A stretch of DNA of 64,000 nucleotides, from positions 24,989-88,988 of the forward strand of contig JBMNGP010000032.1 in assembly GCA_050949905.1 (NCBI GenBank), given 5' to 3'. Within the stretch, counting starts at the first letter, position 1; each line of letters starts with the position of its first letter. The stretch comes from DUML01 sp050949905 (lineage in GTDB: Bacteria > Bacillota > Desulfitobacteriia > Desulfitobacteriales > Syntrophobotulaceae). Under the pieces are notes generated by a model that was given only the letters and a program-made list of their open reading frames with translations, did no database searches and was not told the origin of the DNA. The translations under genes were made by a program, and so were the position numbers. This document shows positions 8,464 through 17,787 of the stretch, one piece after another.

Positions 8464-10110
8464 ATGCTAAATTCCAAGATTAGTATCTACGACACAACCT
8501 TAAGAGATGGAGCTCAGGGTGAGGGTGTTCATTTTTCGGTTAAAGATAAACTGCTCTATTTGGAGAAAATGATTGAAGCCAGGATAGATTACGTCGAAGC
8601 AGGCTGGCCGGGTTCCAACCCTAAAGATGATGAATTCTTCCGGATACTGGCCGGCAAGCAAACTCCCTTACTGCCGGCTATCGGTTCCCAACCATTTACC
8701 AGGGTCGTTGCTTTTGGCAGCACCTGCCGAGTCAATGAATCTCCGGAAAAGAGCGAGATTCTGGCCGGGCTGATAGCCTCCGGAGTCAAGACCATAACTA
8801 TCTTTGGCAAGGCCTGGAAGCTGCATGTGACAGAAGTTTTGTGCACGACTCCCGCTGAAAACCTTAGGCTAATAAGAGAGTCGGTTCAATACCTGGTCGC
8901 ATCCGGTAAAGAGGTTTTCTTTGATGCCGAGCACTTTTTTGACGGCTGGCTGGATGATGCGCAATTTGCCTGCCGCTGCCTGGAGGCTGCCCTGGAAGGG
9001 GGAGCACGGGGCTTAATACTGTGCGATACTAATGGCGGCGCTTGTCCCAGGCAAGTGGCCCAGGGGGTTCAAAGTGTTGGGGAGCTTTATGCTCCGCCTG
9101 TTTTGGGAATTCATGTTCATAATGACGGCGGTTTAGCTGTGGCTAATACCCTGGCGGCAGTCGAAGCCGGAGCCAATCAAATCCAAGGCAGTTGGAACGG
9201 CTTCGGGGAACGCTGCGGCAATGCCAATCTCAGTACTCTTATTCCTTGGCTGCAGCTGAAAATGGGCTACAGACTGCTGGAGCCGGACGTACTGGCCAAT
9301 TTAACTCACCTGACGCGTTACGTTGCGGAGCTGGCCAACTACCCCTTTGACGAGAAACAGCCTTTTGTGGGTCGGAGCGCTTTTGCCCATAAGGCAGGAA
9401 TGCATGTGGATGCCGTCTTAAAGAATAAGAGGACTTTTGAGCATATCGATCCTGCCATGGTTGGCAATGAAAGGCGGATCTTGATTTCCGACCAGGCAGG
9501 AAAGGCTAATATTTGCGAGCGGATGCGCCGCTTTAAGCCGGAGATAGCCAAGGACGATCCCTTAGTGGAAGAAGCCATGGCCAGGATCAAGCAAGCTGAG
9601 CTGGAAGGTTTTCAGTATGATACCGCGGAGGGCAGTTTAGACCTTTTGCTCTTGGACATTCTGGGAGAATTTGTGCCGCCTTTCCGCCTGGAAGATTACC
9701 ATGTGTGGAGTGATCCGTTAAGGGGCGAGCTTGACTCGGTAGCCGTGACCAAGGTCAGAGTGGGCGAAAAATCCGTCCATATCGCCGCAGAAGGAGATGG
9801 GCCGGTTCATGCTCTGGATAAAGCCTTGCGCAGGACTCTAAGTTCTTTTTTCCCGGTAATTGAGGAAAGTGAACTGATTGACTATAAGGTCAGGGTTTTA
9901 GATGGTTCCCATGGCACCGGAGCGGTGGTCAGGGTGGTGGTGGAAACCAGGCATGGCCTGAAGAGCTGGGGTACAATCGGCGTGTCCACCAATATTTTAC
10001 GGGCCAGTGCCCGGGCCCTCTTAGAGGCTTTGTATTTAGTTATTATCAATGAACAGGGCAAAATTCACCGGAAAGAAACAGAAAAAAATGCTATAATGGT
10101 AAAGGATTAA
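8464..10110 (+). CDS. cimA: (R)-citramalate synthase
   Basis: Condenses pyruvate with acetyl-CoA to citramalate, the threonine-independent route to 2-oxobutyrate for isoleucine. The 548-residue length and layout match CimA rather than LeuA: YDTTLRDGAQGEGV (residues 8-21) for the HMGL-like metal and substrate site, HVHNDGG (about 217-223) with the metal-binding HxH, GNANL, and a C-terminal LeuA-dimer regulatory domain (about 400-530). An AAGGAGG precedes the ATG by 7 bases. It is a lone gene here; no other branched-chain genes flank it. Isopropylmalate/homocitrate synthase is the less likely alternative. Confidence 0.92.
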   Translation: MLNSKISIYDTTLRDGAQGEGVHFSVKDKLLYLEKMIEARIDYVEAGWPGSNPKDDEFFRILAGKQTPLLPAIGSQPFTRVVAFGSTCRVNESPEKSEILAGLIASGVKTITIFGKAWKLHVTEVLCTTPAENLRLIRESVQYLVASGKEVFFDAEHFFDGWLDDAQFACRCLEAALEGGARGLILCDTNGGACPRQVAQGVQSVGELYAPPVLGIHVHNDGGLAVANTLAAVEAGANQIQGSWNGFGERCGNANLSTLIPWLQLKMGYRLLEPDVLANLTHLTRYVAELANYPFDEKQPFVGRSAFAHKAGMHVDAVLKNKRTFEHIDPAMVGNERRILISDQAGKANICERMRRFKPEIAKDDPLVEEAMARIKQAELEGFQYDTAEGSLDLLLLDILGEFVPPFRLEDYHVWSDPLRGELDSVAVTKVRVGEKSVHIAAEGDGPVHALDKALRRTLSSFFPVIEESELIDYKVRVLDGSHGTGAVVRVVVETRHGLKSWGTIGVSTNILRASARALLEALYLVIINEQGKIHRKETEKNAIMVKD

Positions 10111-10267
10111 GCAATGTTATGTCGAAAATAATATAGATTCTGAACTTAAAATAAGTTGGGGCTTAACATACCCAAAGCGGGGTGTATAATGCGAAGAATA
10201 TGGAATAAGGTACTTAAATCAAGGAAAAAGTAAAATACTGCAATTTCATACGGGAAGTGATTAAGAG

Positions 10268-10876
10268 ATGCTGGTATTAGCTTCATCTTCCCCTAGGAGG
10301 AGTGAACTTCTACGGGAATGGGGATATGAGTTCAGCTTAGTGTCCGCGCCGGTTTCTGAAGAACTGGATGAAGAAATTTTACCGGAAGAAGCGGTACAGG
10401 ATCTGGCCAGGCGGAAGGCTCTTGCCGGCTATCAAGTCCGGCAGAAGCAAAAGGGGATCGGCCGGGATCTGATTTTAGGCGCTGATACCATCGTTGTCTT
10501 AAAAGATAGAATACTTGGGAAACCAAGAGATGCCGAAGACGCCGAACAAATGCTAAAGTCTTTAAGCGGTAAAACCCACCAGGTCATGACTGCTATCGCT
10601 CTGGCGAAGGGGGAAACTGAAAAGGATCTAAATATAGAAACAGCCGTAGATATTACTGCAGTGACTTTTAGGGACTTAAGCCTTCGGGAGATTAGGGATT
10701 ATATTGCCACAGGGGAACCTATGGATAAGGCTGCAGCCTACGCCATCCAAGGTAAAGCGGGGGATTTTGCCGTCAGTATCAAGGGATCTCTGACAAACGT
10801 CATAGGGCTTCCCATGGAACTTCTAACTGCAAAACTTAAAGAGAGAGGAGTTTTTCCTGCACCGCAGAAAGATTAA
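10268..10876 (+). CDS. maf: Maf family nucleotide pyrophosphatase
   Basis: Hydrolyses (d)NTPs, probably dTTP/UTP or modified nucleotides, to monophosphates in the cytoplasm. SSSPRR (residues 6-11) is the family substrate-binding motif and GADTIVVL (about 78-85) carries the catalytic Asp. The 202-residue length is normal. It is followed by radC and mreB, the same order as in Bacillus and many Clostridia. A GGGAAGTGA lies upstream of the ATG. Confidence 0.93.
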   Translation: MLVLASSSPRRSELLREWGYEFSLVSAPVSEELDEEILPEEAVQDLARRKALAGYQVRQKQKGIGRDLILGADTIVVLKDRILGKPRDAEDAEQMLKSLSGKTHQVMTAIALAKGETEKDLNIETAVDITAVTFRDLSLREIRDYIATGEPMDKAAAYAIQGKAGDFAVSIKGSLTNVIGLPMELLTAKLKERGVFPAPQKD

Positions 10877-10968
10877 AATTTACTTCAGTTTTTTGAGTTT
10901 GGCAATTACTAGAATCAGCAGTAAACAATTAGGCTCAAGGTAAGTTCGGCAGGAGAGCGGAGAAAAAG

Positions 10969-11655
10969 ATGAATTATCGGCGACTTAAGGATTTGCCCGA
11001 GGATCTTCAACCCCGCGAACGAATGCATCAGCTTGGTCCGGAGGTACTATCCAATAAAGAATTACTGGCTATTCTATTAAGGATAGGTGTTAAAGGGGAA
11101 AATGTGCTGGAACTGGCCGAAAGAATTTTGACCGAGTGCGGCGGGATTCGAGGCCTGGCCAGATTATCCCTGCCCGAACTGGAACAAGTCCGAGGTGTAG
11201 GACCGGCTAAAGCTGCGCAGGTTCTGGCTGCTCTGGAACTGGGCAAGCGGAGTGTTTGTATTGACCCTGCTGCCCGGCCGGTGATCAACTCCCCGGCCGA
11301 TGTTGCCGACCTGGTTATGGAAGAGATGAGAGTTCTTGACCGGGAACATTTTCGGATTATGCATTTAAGTACCCGCAATAATGTTTTAGGGATCAGCCCG
11401 GTTTCCATTGGTTCCTTAAATTCTTCCATTGTCCATCCCAGGGAGTGTTTTAAAGAGGCTATTCGCCGCAATGCCAATACCATTATCCTCCTGCATAATC
11501 ATCCCAGCGGTGATCCTGCTCCCAGCAAGGAAGACCTGGAGATAACCAAAAGACTGATGGAAGGCGGTAAGATCCTAGGCATTGACATTTTGGACCATGT
11601 TATAATCGGGGACAAGCGCTATGTAAGCCTTAAGGAGCAAGGGGTTATCCCCTGA
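10969..11655 (+). CDS. radC: RadC/JAMM family DNA-repair-associated protein
   Basis: The 228-residue protein has an N-terminal helix-hairpin-helix region (LEQVRGVGPAKAAQVLAALE, about 67-86) and a C-terminal JAMM-like metal site with HNHPSGDPAPSKED (about 174-187). The family is named for DNA repair, but its enzymatic role is unsettled. An AGGAGAGCGGAG lies upstream. It sits between maf and mreB as in many Firmicutes. Confidence 0.93.
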   Translation: MNYRRLKDLPEDLQPRERMHQLGPEVLSNKELLAILLRIGVKGENVLELAERILTECGGIRGLARLSLPELEQVRGVGPAKAAQVLAALELGKRSVCIDPAARPVINSPADVADLVMEEMRVLDREHFRIMHLSTRNNVLGISPVSIGSLNSSIVHPRECFKEAIRRNANTIILLHNHPSGDPAPSKEDLEITKRLMEGGKILGIDILDHVIIGDKRYVSLKEQGVIP

Positions 11656-11761
11656 AGCTTAAAATTGTTAGAACTCTTCTCGATCAAAGCATTAAAATTG
11701 TATATAGTGGTAAACTAAGTTAAGTTTGGGTAATTTGACCATTGAAGGGAGCATACTAGGC

Positions 11762-12778
11762 ATGTTTTTTTCTAAAGATTTAGGAATTGATCTCGGAACA
11801 GCCAATACACTTGTGCATATGAAGGGTAAAGGAATCATAGTCAGTGAACCGTCCGTAGTAGCGATGGATATAGAAAAGAATGAACCGCTGGCTGTCGGGG
11901 ACAGAGCCAAAGAGATGATTGGGCGGACACCCGGTAATATTGTGGCCATTAGGCCGCTTAAAGATGGGGTCATCTCGGATTTTAACGTTACCCAAAAAAT
12001 GCTGAAGTATTTTATAAATAGAGCCACCGGTAGTAAGTTTCAATTAGCCCGCCCGCGGGTTGTGATCTGTGTTCCGTCCGGGGTTACGGCGGTCGAAGAA
12101 CGGGCTGTGAAAGAAGCAGCTCTGGCGGCTGGAGCCAAGGATCCTATTATTATGGAAGAGCCGATGGCAGCTGCGATCGGAGCCGGGCTCCCGGTCAGTG
12201 AACCGACCGGCAATATGATTGTGGACATCGGCGGGGGGACGACTGAGGTAGCGGTATTATCCATGGGCGGAATTGTTACCGCCGGTTCCATCCGGGTAGC
12301 GGGAGACGAAATGGATGAGGCTATAATCGCCTATGTTAAAAAGACTTATAATTTGTCCATAGGCTACCAGACTTCCGAAAATATTAAGAAGGAAATAGGG
12401 GCGGCTTACCTGCCTACCAAAGGAGCCACCTATGCCGTTAAAGGCCGGGATCTTTTAACAGGGCTCCCCAAAACCGTAGAGATTTCTTCCGAAGAAATTG
12501 TCGAGGCTTTGAGTGAACCGGTATCGGCCATTGTGGATGCCGTTAAAACCTGCCTGGAGAGGACTCCGCCCGAGCTCGCCGCTGATATTATGGATCGGGG
12601 AATTATCATGGCCGGAGGGGGATCTTTGCTCAAAAACCTGGACAGGCTGATCGCCGACCAAACCGGTATTCCTGTGCATATTGCCGAAGACCCGATTTCC
12701 TGTGTAGCTTTAGGAACAGCGAAAGTTTTAGAAAACGAAGAAATTTTAAGGAAGTTGGCCTCTTTGCAGAAGAGTTAA
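11762..12778 (+). CDS. mreB: Rod shape-determining actin-like protein MreB
   Basis: Forms membrane-bound filaments that guide lateral cell-wall synthesis. Actin-family motifs are visible: DLGIDLGTANT near the N-terminus (phosphate 1), DIGGGTTEVAVLS (phosphate 2) and GGGSLLKNLDR. From the ATG at 11762 the protein is 338 residues, the usual size; AAGGGAG lies 10 bases upstream. A TTG start at 11726 would add 12 untypical residues. It leads the mreBCD-PBP2 operon. Confidence 0.97.
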   Translation: MFFSKDLGIDLGTANTLVHMKGKGIIVSEPSVVAMDIEKNEPLAVGDRAKEMIGRTPGNIVAIRPLKDGVISDFNVTQKMLKYFINRATGSKFQLARPRVVICVPSGVTAVEERAVKEAALAAGAKDPIIMEEPMAAAIGAGLPVSEPTGNMIVDIGGGTTEVAVLSMGGIVTAGSIRVAGDEMDEAIIAYVKKTYNLSIGYQTSENIKKEIGAAYLPTKGATYAVKGRDLLTGLPKTVEISSEEIVEALSEPVSAIVDAVKTCLERTPPELAADIMDRGIIMAGGGSLLKNLDRLIADQTGIPVHIAEDPISCVALGTAKVLENEEILRKLASLQKS

Positions 12779-12795
12779 GAAGCGAGGAGAATTAG

Positions 12796-13662
12796 GTGGG
12801 GAAAAAGATTAACCCGATGGGAATAGCGGTTTTGATATTTGCCTTGGTGCTGATTACCATGACTGCTATCCGCCTAACGGGCATGGGCAACGAATTCCCG
12901 AACCCTGTAGGCCAAGCTTTGGACAGAATTCTAGTGCCTTTGGAAAAAGTAATCTGGAATATAGGGGACGGGGTTAAGGATAATATCAGGGCTATCTTCA
13001 GTTTTCGAACTGTCAAAGCTGAGAATGAGGAGCTGCGGCGCCAGGTTGAACAGCTGAAAGGCGATAACCTCCAGCTTAAGCAGCAGGTTCTGGCCGCTTT
13101 GCGTTATGAGGAGTTAGATAAGGGTATTTTCCAAAGCCCAACTCTGGCCAAGTATGAGAAAATCGGGGCAGTGGTCATTAATCGCAATCCCACTGCCTGG
13201 TACCAGACGATTACGGTCAACAAAGGCAGTAAACATGGGGTAAAGCTCGATGATCCGGTTGTGGCTAATTTAGGCCTGGTCGGGAAAGTGGTCTCTGTTT
13301 CGGCCACTTCTTGTGATATCCTGCTTATTTTAGACGGGGAAGGCCAGGTAGGGGCTTTAATCAGGGATAATAAGGGTAAAGCCATTTACGGGATTTTAAA
13401 CGGCACCTATGAAAGAACGGGCAGATTGTCTTCTTCCGGCAGTTTGGAAATGGACTTCCGGCACGATGACGAAGTTAATGTCGGTGATCTGGTCTTTACT
13501 TCCGGCTTAGGAGGGATTTATCCCAAGGATATCCCGATAGGCGTGGTTGTCGGGACAAAGCTGGACTCCAGCGGGCTTTTGAAAACAGCTGTAATCGATC
13601 CGGTTGTTGATTTTGATTCTCTGGAAGAAGTCTATCTTGTGAGTATCCCGGAGGGTAGCTGA
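12796..13662 (+). CDS. mreC: Rod shape-determining protein MreC
   Basis: A bitopic scaffold of the elongasome. It has one N-terminal transmembrane segment (about 8-25), a coiled coil (about 72-105, VKAENEELRRQVEQLKGDN) and a C-terminal beta-barrel-type domain. It starts at GTG 12796 after GAGGAG and ends by overlapping mreD by one base (TGATG). At 288 residues it is of normal length. Confidence 0.95.
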   Translation: MGKKINPMGIAVLIFALVLITMTAIRLTGMGNEFPNPVGQALDRILVPLEKVIWNIGDGVKDNIRAIFSFRTVKAENEELRRQVEQLKGDNLQLKQQVLAALRYEELDKGIFQSPTLAKYEKIGAVVINRNPTAWYQTITVNKGSKHGVKLDDPVVANLGLVGKVVSVSATSCDILLILDGEGQVGALIRDNKGKAIYGILNGTYERTGRLSSSGSLEMDFRHDDEVNVGDLVFTSGLGGIYPKDIPIGVVVGTKLDSSGLLKTAVIDPVVDFDSLEEVYLVSIPEGS

Positions 13663-14174
13663 TGAAACGCAATTTGCTCTTGCTGCTTATTTTATTCATC
13701 TGCTTTATTCTGCCCGGGACACTATTCCACTATTTGTCCTGGGCGGGAATCAAACCGGATCTTCCTATGCTCTGGGTAATTTATCTCGCTCTGCACCACC
13801 GTCCGGGCCAGGGCATTGGCTATGGCTTTGCGGCCGGACTTCTGACTGATTTGTATCTTGGCAGGTATGTAGGCTTGAATACAATCACCTTTGCCCTTGT
13901 GGCTCTGCTGATCGGCTTTTTGCAGCAGCGCTGGTATAAGGAGAATATTCCTTTGACTATGGTGCTTGTTTTTATGGCTACATTCCTTGGACAAACGCTA
14001 ATGGTCTTAATAGCCAAAATCGCCGGGCTTCATTGGTTCTTCGGCGAGGCTCTGCAAGTAATTATCGGTATTGCCCTTTATAATTCTCTGCTTGTACCTA
14101 TTACTTATCCTTTAATCCACAGGTCTTTTACCAGAGGCGTTTTATACCAAAAAGCCAAATTTGAGCAGCAGTGA
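13662..14174 (+). CDS. mreD: Rod shape-determining membrane protein MreD
   Basis: A 170-residue protein with about five transmembrane helices and few charged residues, partner of MreB/MreC in the elongation complex. The assignment rests on the hydropathy pattern, length and position directly after mreC (overlap of one base). The motif GLLTDLYLGRYVGLNTITF resembles the conserved MreD loop. Confidence 0.92.
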   Translation: MKRNLLLLLILFICFILPGTLFHYLSWAGIKPDLPMLWVIYLALHHRPGQGIGYGFAAGLLTDLYLGRYVGLNTITFALVALLIGFLQQRWYKENIPLTMVLVFMATFLGQTLMVLIAKIAGLHWFFGEALQVIIGIALYNSLLVPITYPLIHRSFTRGVLYQKAKFEQQ

Positions 14175-14194
14175 TCTAACGGGAGTGAAGATGG

Positions 14195-16258
14195 ATGGAA
14201 AAGAGAGATCGTCAGCCTTATCATCGGAGATTGACAGGACTTGCTGTTGCTGTTGTGATAATTTTTTTAGTTCTAGGGTTCAATCTTTGGCGGCTGCAGA
14301 TTGCGGGTGCTGCTTATTATGCTGAAAAGGCGGCAGGCAATGTTATGAAGGATATTGTTACACCTGCCGTCCGAGGGGAAATTGTTGATGCTAAGGGCAG
14401 GGTCCTGGTTCGCAGTGAACCCAAATTTGCCTTGGTGCTGGACTGGACCGATCTGCAAAAAGTGAATAAAGACTGGAAAGAAGTAGTTTTTAAGCTGGCG
14501 GAATACATTAAGCCCTATTGGCCTTATGAGAACCAGTCGGTAGAACTTATTACCGAGGATATTTTTGTCATGATCCGCAATCAGCAGTGGAAAAGCTTCC
14601 GGCCGGTAGTGGTTCTGGAAGATGTCCCTCCTGAACTGCAGGCTGTGATTGCCGAACACAGCAATGAGCTGCCGGGAGTAAGTATTGACCCTCAGCCCGT
14701 AAGGGTTTACCTGCAAAATACTTTACTGGGGCAGGTTTTAGGCTATGTCCGGGAAATCAGTGAGCAGGAGATTCAAGAGTTTAATAAGCAGGCTGAGGAA
14801 CGCGGGGATGATTACCGCTATATTCAGGGCGACCTTGTCGGTAAAATGGGTGTGGAAAAAAGCTATGACATCTGGCTGAGAGGAGAGCACGGGATAGACC
14901 GGGTGGGGATTGATATTGAAGGCAGGCCTGTCGACAAAGTAACCGTGAAGGAGGCTAAGCCGGGGTATACCATTAAGCTGACAATTGACAGTGAGCTGCA
15001 GCGCGTTGTGGAGAACAAGCTCGATGAGATAATTAAGGGAATCGAAAAAAAACACCCTGATGCTCAGGCCGGCGCTGCCGTGGTTATTGATGTCAAGACC
15101 GGAAAGATCCTGGCCATGGCCTCCAGGCCTTTTATGAACCCTAACGATTTAATCGGTGTTATCTCCGATGAAACGGCGAAGAAATACTTCAGCAGCGAAG
15201 ATGCGGCTTCTTTTAACCGGGCTTTAAGCGGGCTGTATCCCCCGGGTTCAACTTTTAAAATGATTACGGCTATGACCGCTTTGGAAGCCAAAGTAATCAG
15301 GCCGGAAGATTCTTTTTCCGGTTCTTACTCCTCTCTCGGCTCGGGAGGGATAGCCGAATGGGGCGGCAATAACTTTGGGATGGTTAATCTTTACCGGGGC
15401 CTGGCGAAATCATCCAATATTTATTTCCAGATTATCGGCCGCAAAGCTTTTGATAAAGAACCTGAGTTATTACGGAAAATTGCCCATGAATTTGGCCTGG
15501 GTGTCAAAAGCGGTATTGATATCCCGGGAGAAGGAATTGGGATAGCTCCTTCTCCGGCTTGGAAGAAAGAATATTTTAAGCCTTACTATGACGAACGTAG
15601 AGAGAAACAGCTTAAAGACATTGATGAAAAATACAAGGCTTTGCTGGCTGAGGCCAAGGATGAAAAGGAGAAGGAGAAGCTTAAGAGACAAAAGCAAGGC
15701 GAGATTGCCCTTGTGGAACAAGACTATAAGGAGAAAATTGATTTCTATGTTAACTGGCGGCTTTTTGACAGTTACAATAACTCCATCGGCCAGGGCTATA
15801 ATTCCTATTCCTTGATTCAGCTGGCCAACTATGTAGCGACTATTGTCAACGGCGGCAAACGTTATAGACCTTATCTGGTAGATAAGGTCATTGATCCGGC
15901 GACTAACGAAGTCGTCATGGAAAATAAACCTCAAGTTCTAAATGAGGTTTCTGTCTCCCAAGAGAATCTGGAGGTTGTGAAGAAAGCTATGGCTGGGGTG
16001 ACCAGCGGCGAAGGAACAGCAAACTGGTTGTTTTGGGATGTGCCGGAGTTTTCCGGAGGCGGCAAAACAGGTACTGCCCAGCTGGGCTCCAAGGGTACTG
16101 CGAAAGGGGAAAGCTATAACGGGATGTTTGTAGCCTTTGCTCCCTATGATGATCCCCAAATTGCTTTTGCCGGAGTAGTAGAATATGGGGGACATGGCGG
16201 AGATACGGCAGGTTATGTCGCCAAAGAGGCCTTTAAGCATTATTTCGGTTGGAAATAG
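14195..16258 (+). CDS. mrdA: Penicillin-binding protein 2 (class B transpeptidase) with coiled-coil insert
   Basis: Cross-links peptidoglycan during elongation. It has a transmembrane anchor (about 14-33), a dimerisation domain, and a transpeptidase domain with SxxK in GSTFKM (Ser near 352), SSN (near 407) and KTGTAQ (near 624). About 60 Lys/Glu-rich residues (about 465-525, with RREKQLKDIDEKYKALLAE) sit between SSN and KTG and look like a coiled-coil insertion. It ends the mre transcription unit, followed by a terminator at 16276. The gene name follows the family; pbpA is used in some species. Confidence 0.93.
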   Translation: MEKRDRQPYHRRLTGLAVAVVIIFLVLGFNLWRLQIAGAAYYAEKAAGNVMKDIVTPAVRGEIVDAKGRVLVRSEPKFALVLDWTDLQKVNKDWKEVVFKLAEYIKPYWPYENQSVELITEDIFVMIRNQQWKSFRPVVVLEDVPPELQAVIAEHSNELPGVSIDPQPVRVYLQNTLLGQVLGYVREISEQEIQEFNKQAEERGDDYRYIQGDLVGKMGVEKSYDIWLRGEHGIDRVGIDIEGRPVDKVTVKEAKPGYTIKLTIDSELQRVVENKLDEIIKGIEKKHPDAQAGAAVVIDVKTGKILAMASRPFMNPNDLIGVISDETAKKYFSSEDAASFNRALSGLYPPGSTFKMITAMTALEAKVIRPEDSFSGSYSSLGSGGIAEWGGNNFGMVNLYRGLAKSSNIYFQIIGRKAFDKEPELLRKIAHEFGLGVKSGIDIPGEGIGIAPSPAWKKEYFKPYYDERREKQLKDIDEKYKALLAEAKDEKEKEKLKRQKQGEIALVEQDYKEKIDFYVNWRLFDSYNNSIGQGYNSYSLIQLANYVATIVNGGKRYRPYLVDKVIDPATNEVVMENKPQVLNEVSVSQENLEVVKKAMAGVTSGEGTANWLFWDVPEFSGGGKTGTAQLGSKGTAKGESYNGMFVAFAPYDDPQIAFAGVVEYGGHGGDTAGYVAKEAFKHYFGWK

Positions 16259-16275
16259 GCAAAAACTTAAGAAAT

Positions 16276-16302
16276 ACCGGAGAATTTTACCTCCGGTTTT
16301 TT
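16276..16302 (+). terminator. Intrinsic terminator after PBP2 gene
   Basis: ACCGGAG (16276-16282) pairs with CTCCGGT (16291-16297), with a 6-T run. It separates the mre operon from minD. Confidence 0.85.
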
Positions 16303-16489
16303 CCTTTTTCTAAAGGAAAAAATGTAGGTATTGTAGAATAAATTATTTCAAAAGCCTGAGATTTTTGCAATCTTAGGATAATTTCCAGGTTGGTGCTCTT
16401 ATTTTTTTGCATAAGTAGGTGTTAAATAATGCCTGGAATGTAATTAAATGGTTAGTGCTATGATATTTAGATGAAAGGTAGGCTTGGAT

Positions 16490-17284
16490 ATGGGTGAAAC
16501 AATTGTAGTCACTTCCGGAAAAGGGGGCGTAGGGAAGACTACGACTACGGCAAACCTGGGAACAGCACTGGCCTTTGCCGGGTATAAAGTCGTCCTGATC
16601 GACACGGATATTGGCCTCAGGAATCTGGATGTAGTCATGGGATTGGAAAACAGAATAGTGTACGATATAGTAGATGTCACTAGCGGCAACTGCCGCTTGC
16701 GGCAAGCTTTGATTAGAGACAAGCGTTTTGACAGCCTCTATTTATTGCCGGCTGCCCAAACCAAAGATAAAACTTCGGTCAGGCCGGATGAAATGGAAGC
16801 TCTTTGTGATGAATTAAAAGATGATTATGATTATATCCTGATAGATTGCCCTGCCGGTATTGAAAGAGGCTTTTACAATGCTATTGCCGGGGCGGATAAA
16901 GCTATTGTCATTACCACGCCCGAAGTTGGCGCTGTCCGTGATGCTGACCGGATTATCGGTTTGTTGGAAAGCTCCGAGCTGCGCAGCCCGAAACTCATTA
17001 TAAATAGGATTCGCCCTCGCATGGTGAAACAAGGAGATATGATGGATATTGATGATATAGTAGATATCCTGGCTATTGATCTTCTTGGCATTGTGCCTGA
17101 AGACGAAAAAATAATTGTCTCTACCAACCGAGGAGAGCCGGCAGTTATGGATGCTGTTTCCCAAGCCGGTGAAGCTTACCGAAGAATAGCCCAGCGGATC
17201 CGAGGGGAAGAAATTCCTTTGATGAATCTCGATGTTTCTAACAGCATTTTTGAGAAACTTAAGAAAATAGTCGGCAGGAGATAG
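16490..17284 (+). CDS. minD: Septum site-determining ATPase MinD
   Basis: A membrane-associated ParA/MinD-family ATPase that positions the division site. The deviant Walker A is KGGVGKTT near residues 9-16, with DTDIGLRNLDVVMGLENR following, and a C-terminal amphipathic tail (IFEKLKKIVGRR) acts as the membrane-targeting sequence. I chose ATG 16490 because GAAAGGTAGG lies 7 bases upstream and touches the alternative TTG at 16484. minE follows after 29 bases. minC, which often precedes minD in this block, is absent here. Confidence 0.97.
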   Translation: MGETIVVTSGKGGVGKTTTTANLGTALAFAGYKVVLIDTDIGLRNLDVVMGLENRIVYDIVDVTSGNCRLRQALIRDKRFDSLYLLPAAQTKDKTSVRPDEMEALCDELKDDYDYILIDCPAGIERGFYNAIAGADKAIVITTPEVGAVRDADRIIGLLESSELRSPKLIINRIRPRMVKQGDMMDIDDIVDILAIDLLGIVPEDEKIIVSTNRGEPAVMDAVSQAGEAYRRIAQRIRGEEIPLMNLDVSNSIFEKLKKIVGRR

Positions 17285-17313
17285 CCCCACACTGCGCGGA
17301 AGGGGAGATAATA

Positions 17314-17598
17314 ATGTTGTGGGAACTGTTATATCGCGTGCTGGGCAGGGATAATTCCAGAAGCCGAATTCATGCTAAAGAACGTCTGCGCTTAGTGCTG
17401 GTGCATGACCGGGCCAGTATATCGCCTTATCTGATGAACAGGCTGAAGGAAGACCTTATAAGAACAATTTCCAATTATATGATTATTGATGAAGAGGGAA
17501 TGGAGGTACATCTCGATCAGGATGAACAGGAAGTAGCGCTGGTAGCCAGTATTCCTATTAAGAAGATCAGAAGAGATTATCTGGAAAGAGCCCAATAG
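17314..17598 (+). CDS. minE: Cell division topological specificity factor MinE
   Basis: Stimulates MinD ATPase and drives Min oscillation. At 94 residues it has normal length. The MinD-contact region RSRIHAKERLRLVLVHDRA (about 17-35) and the C-terminal dimerisation strands (YMIIDEEGMEVHLDQDEQE, VALVASIPIKK) are clear. An AAGGGGAGAT precedes the ATG. A long palindromic repeat follows the stop within 25 bases. Confidence 0.96.
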   Translation: MLWELLYRVLGRDNSRSRIHAKERLRLVLVHDRASISPYLMNRLKEDLIRTISNYMIIDEEGMEVHLDQDEQEVALVASIPIKKIRRDYLERAQ

Positions 17599-17604
17599 TG
17601 AGCC

Positions 17605-17690
17605 AGTGGGACAAGGGTGGTGGGACAAGGGGACGGTTCTCCTGTCCCACTTAGTTTTTTTTGGGACAGGAGAACCGTCCCCCTGTCCCA
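17605..17690. repeat. Inverted pair of a 31-bp dispersed repeat forming a ~29-bp stem
   Basis: A partial copy (17605-17617) is followed by a full copy starting at 17620 (GTGGGACAAGGGG...) and an inverted copy (17662-17690). The segments 17621-17649 and 17662-17690 are complementary at 28 of 29 positions, with a T-rich loop. It may end minE transcripts. Related single copies are at 33003-33033 and 50303-50333. Confidence 0.85.
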
Positions 17691-17787
17691 TGTGCAGAGA
17701 ACCATGCCCCTGTCTTATGCTTTTTTTCGGATTTCTCCTATGTTATAATTTTGTTATAATAACTATTTAAATGAGGAAAAAACGCAA

